Shown here in pieces: positions 62,637 to 64,000 of a DNA stretch of 64,000 nucleotides; within the stretch, counting starts at the first letter, position 1; every line of letters starts with the position of its first letter. Where the stretch lies: contig NZ_BOMZ01000026.1 of assembly GCF_016862455.1 (NCBI RefSeq), positions 1 through 64,000 on the forward strand. The letters run 5' to 3'. The position numbers and the translations under genes are program-made. The stretch comes from Actinoplanes utahensis (GTDB lineage: Bacteria > Actinomycetota > Actinomycetes > Mycobacteriales > Micromonosporaceae). The notes under the pieces were generated by a model that ran no database searches, had not been told where the DNA came from, and was given only the letters and a program-made list of their open reading frames with translations.

Positions 62637-63813
62637 CGATGGCGTTCGCCGCCTCGTGCAGCGGGGCGAGGACCTTGTCGATCACCTTCTCCTTCCGCGG
62701 GTGGAACCGCAGGGTCCGCATGCCGTAGTTGCGGAAGGCGATGGCGAGCCGGCTGCCGGGCACCATGTCGCCGACCATCTTGCGGCCGAAGGCCAGATTC
62801 TTGGCGACGTACGGCCGCATGGCCCGCTCGTAGCCGGCGAAGGCGGCGGGGTGCTCGCCGTCCGTCTTCGCCAGCTCGCCGGCGAGCACGAAGGCTCCGG
62901 TCAGGGCCAGGCTGGTGCCCTGACCGGAGGCGGGCGACGGGCAGAACCCCGCGTCGCCGAGCAGCACCACCCGCCCGGACGACCAGCTCGGCATGTCGAC
63001 CTGGCTGATGGAGTCGAAGTAGAAGTCGGGCGTGCTGCCGAGGGCGGCCGCGAAGTCGGCGGTGCGCCAGCCGAGGCCCGCCATCGCGTCGCGGACGAGC
63101 CGTCTCTGGGCGGCCCCGTCCCGGCGGTCGTAGGCCAGCTCTGGTGACGCGAAGACGAACCCGACCCGGGCCGGCCGGTCGGCACCGAGTGCATAGGCGA
63201 AGGTCAGCCTGCCGGGCTCGGCGTAGTTGACCTCCTCGCGGTCGATGCCCAGCTCGTTGGGGGCCGACCAGATCGCGATGTACGCCCCGAGGTGGTGCGG
63301 CGCGACATCGCCGAACGCGTGCCGCCGCGTGGCCGAGTGCAGCCCGTCGGCGCCGACCACGATGTCGAACCGGCCGGTGTGGCCGCTCGCGAAGGTCACC
63401 TCCACCCCGCCCGGCCGGTCGGTCAGGCCGGCGATGGCGTCGCCGAACCGGTAGTCCGCGTCGGCGCTGGTGGCGTCGAACAGGATGCGGCCCAGGTCGC
63501 CGCGCATGATCTCCAGGTCGTCGCCGCGCCGGCCCATCAGCAGGCTCGCCGGGAGGGACGCGATGGCGCGACCGGACCGGCTCACATAGGTGGTCGTGCG
63601 CATCCCGGTGTCGTGGGCCCTGGCCTCCCCGTGCAGCCCCATCCTCGTGAGGACGGTCGTGGCGGCGCCGCGCACGTCGACCTTGTAGCCACCGGCACGC
63701 GGCTCGGCGGCCCGCTCGACGACGGTCACCCGGAAACCTGCCCGGGTCAGCCAGAAGGCGAGCGCCGGACCCGCCACACCCGCGCCTGAGATCAGGACCT
63801 CTCGACTCGTCAT
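62629..63813 (-). CDS. FAD-dependent monooxygenase (TetX/PHBH-like)
   Basis: A 394-residue flavoprotein hydroxylase. Rossmann motif ISGAGVAGPALAFWL at the N-terminus, the middle VGADGLHSATRR (DG motif) and the GDAGFCPSPASGQGTSLAL motif that binds FAD pyrophosphate/ribityl. Relatives oxidise aromatic compounds or inactivate antibiotics. The gene overlaps the 3' end of the convergent EF-G-like gene by 8 nt. It is divergent from a TetR gene, which probably represses it. Confidence 0.9.
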   Translation of the reverse strand: MTSREVLISGAGVAGPALAFWLTRAGFRVTVVERAAEPRAGGYKVDVRGAATTVLTRMGLHGEARAHDTGMRTTTYVSRSGRAIASLPASLLMGRRGDDLEIMRGDLGRILFDATSADADYRFGDAIAGLTDRPGGVEVTFASGHTGRFDIVVGADGLHSATRRHAFGDVAPHHLGAYIAIWSAPNELGIDREEVNYAEPGRLTFAYALGADRPARVGFVFASPELAYDRRDGAAQRRLVRDAMAGLGWRTADFAAALGSTPDFYFDSISQVDMPSWSSGRVVLLGDAGFCPSPASGQGTSLALTGAFVLAGELAKTDGEHPAAFAGYERAMRPYVAKNLAFGRKMVGDMVPGSRLAIAFRNYGMRTLRFHPRKEKVIDKVLAPLHEAANAIVI

Positions 63814-63821
63814 GCGTCGAA

Positions 63822-63850
63822 CTATACAGACGTCTTATACACTTGTATAG
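63822..63850. promoter_or_regulatory. palindromic operator/promoter between monooxygenase and tetR
   Basis: CTATACA (63822-63828) and TGTATAG (63844-63850) form a 7-bp inverted repeat across 15 nt, with a tighter palindrome TATAC-ACTT-GTATA at 63836-63849 and AGACGTCT inside. -10-like TATAGT (minus) and TATAGA (plus) end about 7 nt from the two start codons, so both mRNAs may be leaderless and both promoters would be covered by one TetR dimer. Confidence 0.5.
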
Positions 63851-63858
63851 AAGTTAGG

Positions 63859-64000
63859 ATGCGCGGCATGGGGCACCGGGAAGATCTGCTGGTCGGAGCG
63901 AAGCGAGCCATCTACGAGAAGGGCTACGCGAACATCACGGCGCGCGACATCGTCGCCCTCTCCGGCACCAACCTGGCCTCCATCGGCTACCACTACGGGT
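63859..64000 (+). CDS. TetR-family regulator, truncated by window edge
   Basis: Only the first 47 codons are present: MRGMGHREDLLVGAKRAIYE, then KGYANITARDIVALSGTNLA and SIGYHYG, a typical TetR helix-turn-helix with the S-x-x-x-x-YHYF-like recognition helix. ATG 63859 or 63868 may be the start. Divergent from the monooxygenase it probably controls. Confidence 0.88.
   Translation, partial: MRGMGHREDLLVGAKRAIYEKGYANITARDIVALSGTNLASIGYHYG

Overview
The window is high-GC DNA from a mycelial or sporulating actinomycete. Micromonosporaceae, Actinoplanes-like, is my best guess. The reasons are GC-rich codon use, frequent GTG and TTG starts, 4-nt ATGA/GTGA gene overlaps, phosphatidylinositol mannoside genes (pgsA, acyltransferase, pimA), a WhiG/FliA-type sigma factor and several PknB-like kinases. 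The family is an inference; no rRNA or species marker is present.

Backbone. Two blocks, almost all on the minus strand, follow the gene order I recall from Mycobacterium tuberculosis (rarA, aspS, hisS, glyoxalase II, ppi, relA, apt, secF, secD, yajC, ruvBAC, yebC, pdxT, pdxS, pimA, acyltransferase, pgsA1). Block 1 is about 1-7.4 kb: an unusual Pro/Gly/Gln repeat protein that runs off the left edge, rarA with a long low-complexity tail, a small membrane protein, aspS and two proteins of unknown role. Block 2 is about 40.1-62.6 kb: hisS to pgsA, then an EF-G-like GTPase. Within it pdxS is inverted relative to pdxT and yebC, and the cyclophilin gene is duplicated.

Accessory segment, about 7.7-39.8 kb, between aspS and hisS. 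(a) 7.7-17.3 kb is a probable amino-sugar/D-amino-acid scavenging cluster: a D-serine-dehydratase-like PLP enzyme, an APH-like kinase, and a four-gene operon of lipoprotein binding protein, two sugar ABC permeases and a GH20 hexosaminidase. It faces a divergent regulator-amidohydrolase-RidA operon, with ACGAAC/GTTCGT sites between. (b) 17.4-21.3 kb holds two paralogous membrane Ser/Thr kinases. (c) At 21.3-21.7 kb are two truncated genes, a reductase C-terminus and a TetR C-terminus, meeting head to head as if a deletion removed both 5' ends. (d) 21.75-26.8 kb is a urease operon ureABCFG-orf-D behind a GlnR-type box, with a repeat-rich ORF between ureG and ureD. (e) 26.9-31.9 kb is a MacAB-like exporter operon with two lipoproteins and a small secreted protein. 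(f) 32-36 kb has a stand-alone LuxR-type HTH, a WhiG/FliA sigma factor, small unknown genes, and a receptor kinase with a CBM2-like extracellular domain. (g) 36.3-39.8 kb is a cyanophycinase-cyanophycin synthetase operon.

The right edge (62.6-64 kb) holds a FAD monooxygenase and a divergent TetR gene that is cut by the window, sharing a palindromic operator region. I found no tRNA, rRNA, CRISPR array, insertion sequence or replication origin. Short tandem duplications and hairpin repeats cluster at gene ends and are listed separately. Starts were chosen from Shine-Dalgarno spacing, overlaps and family length, so several differ from the longest open frame.
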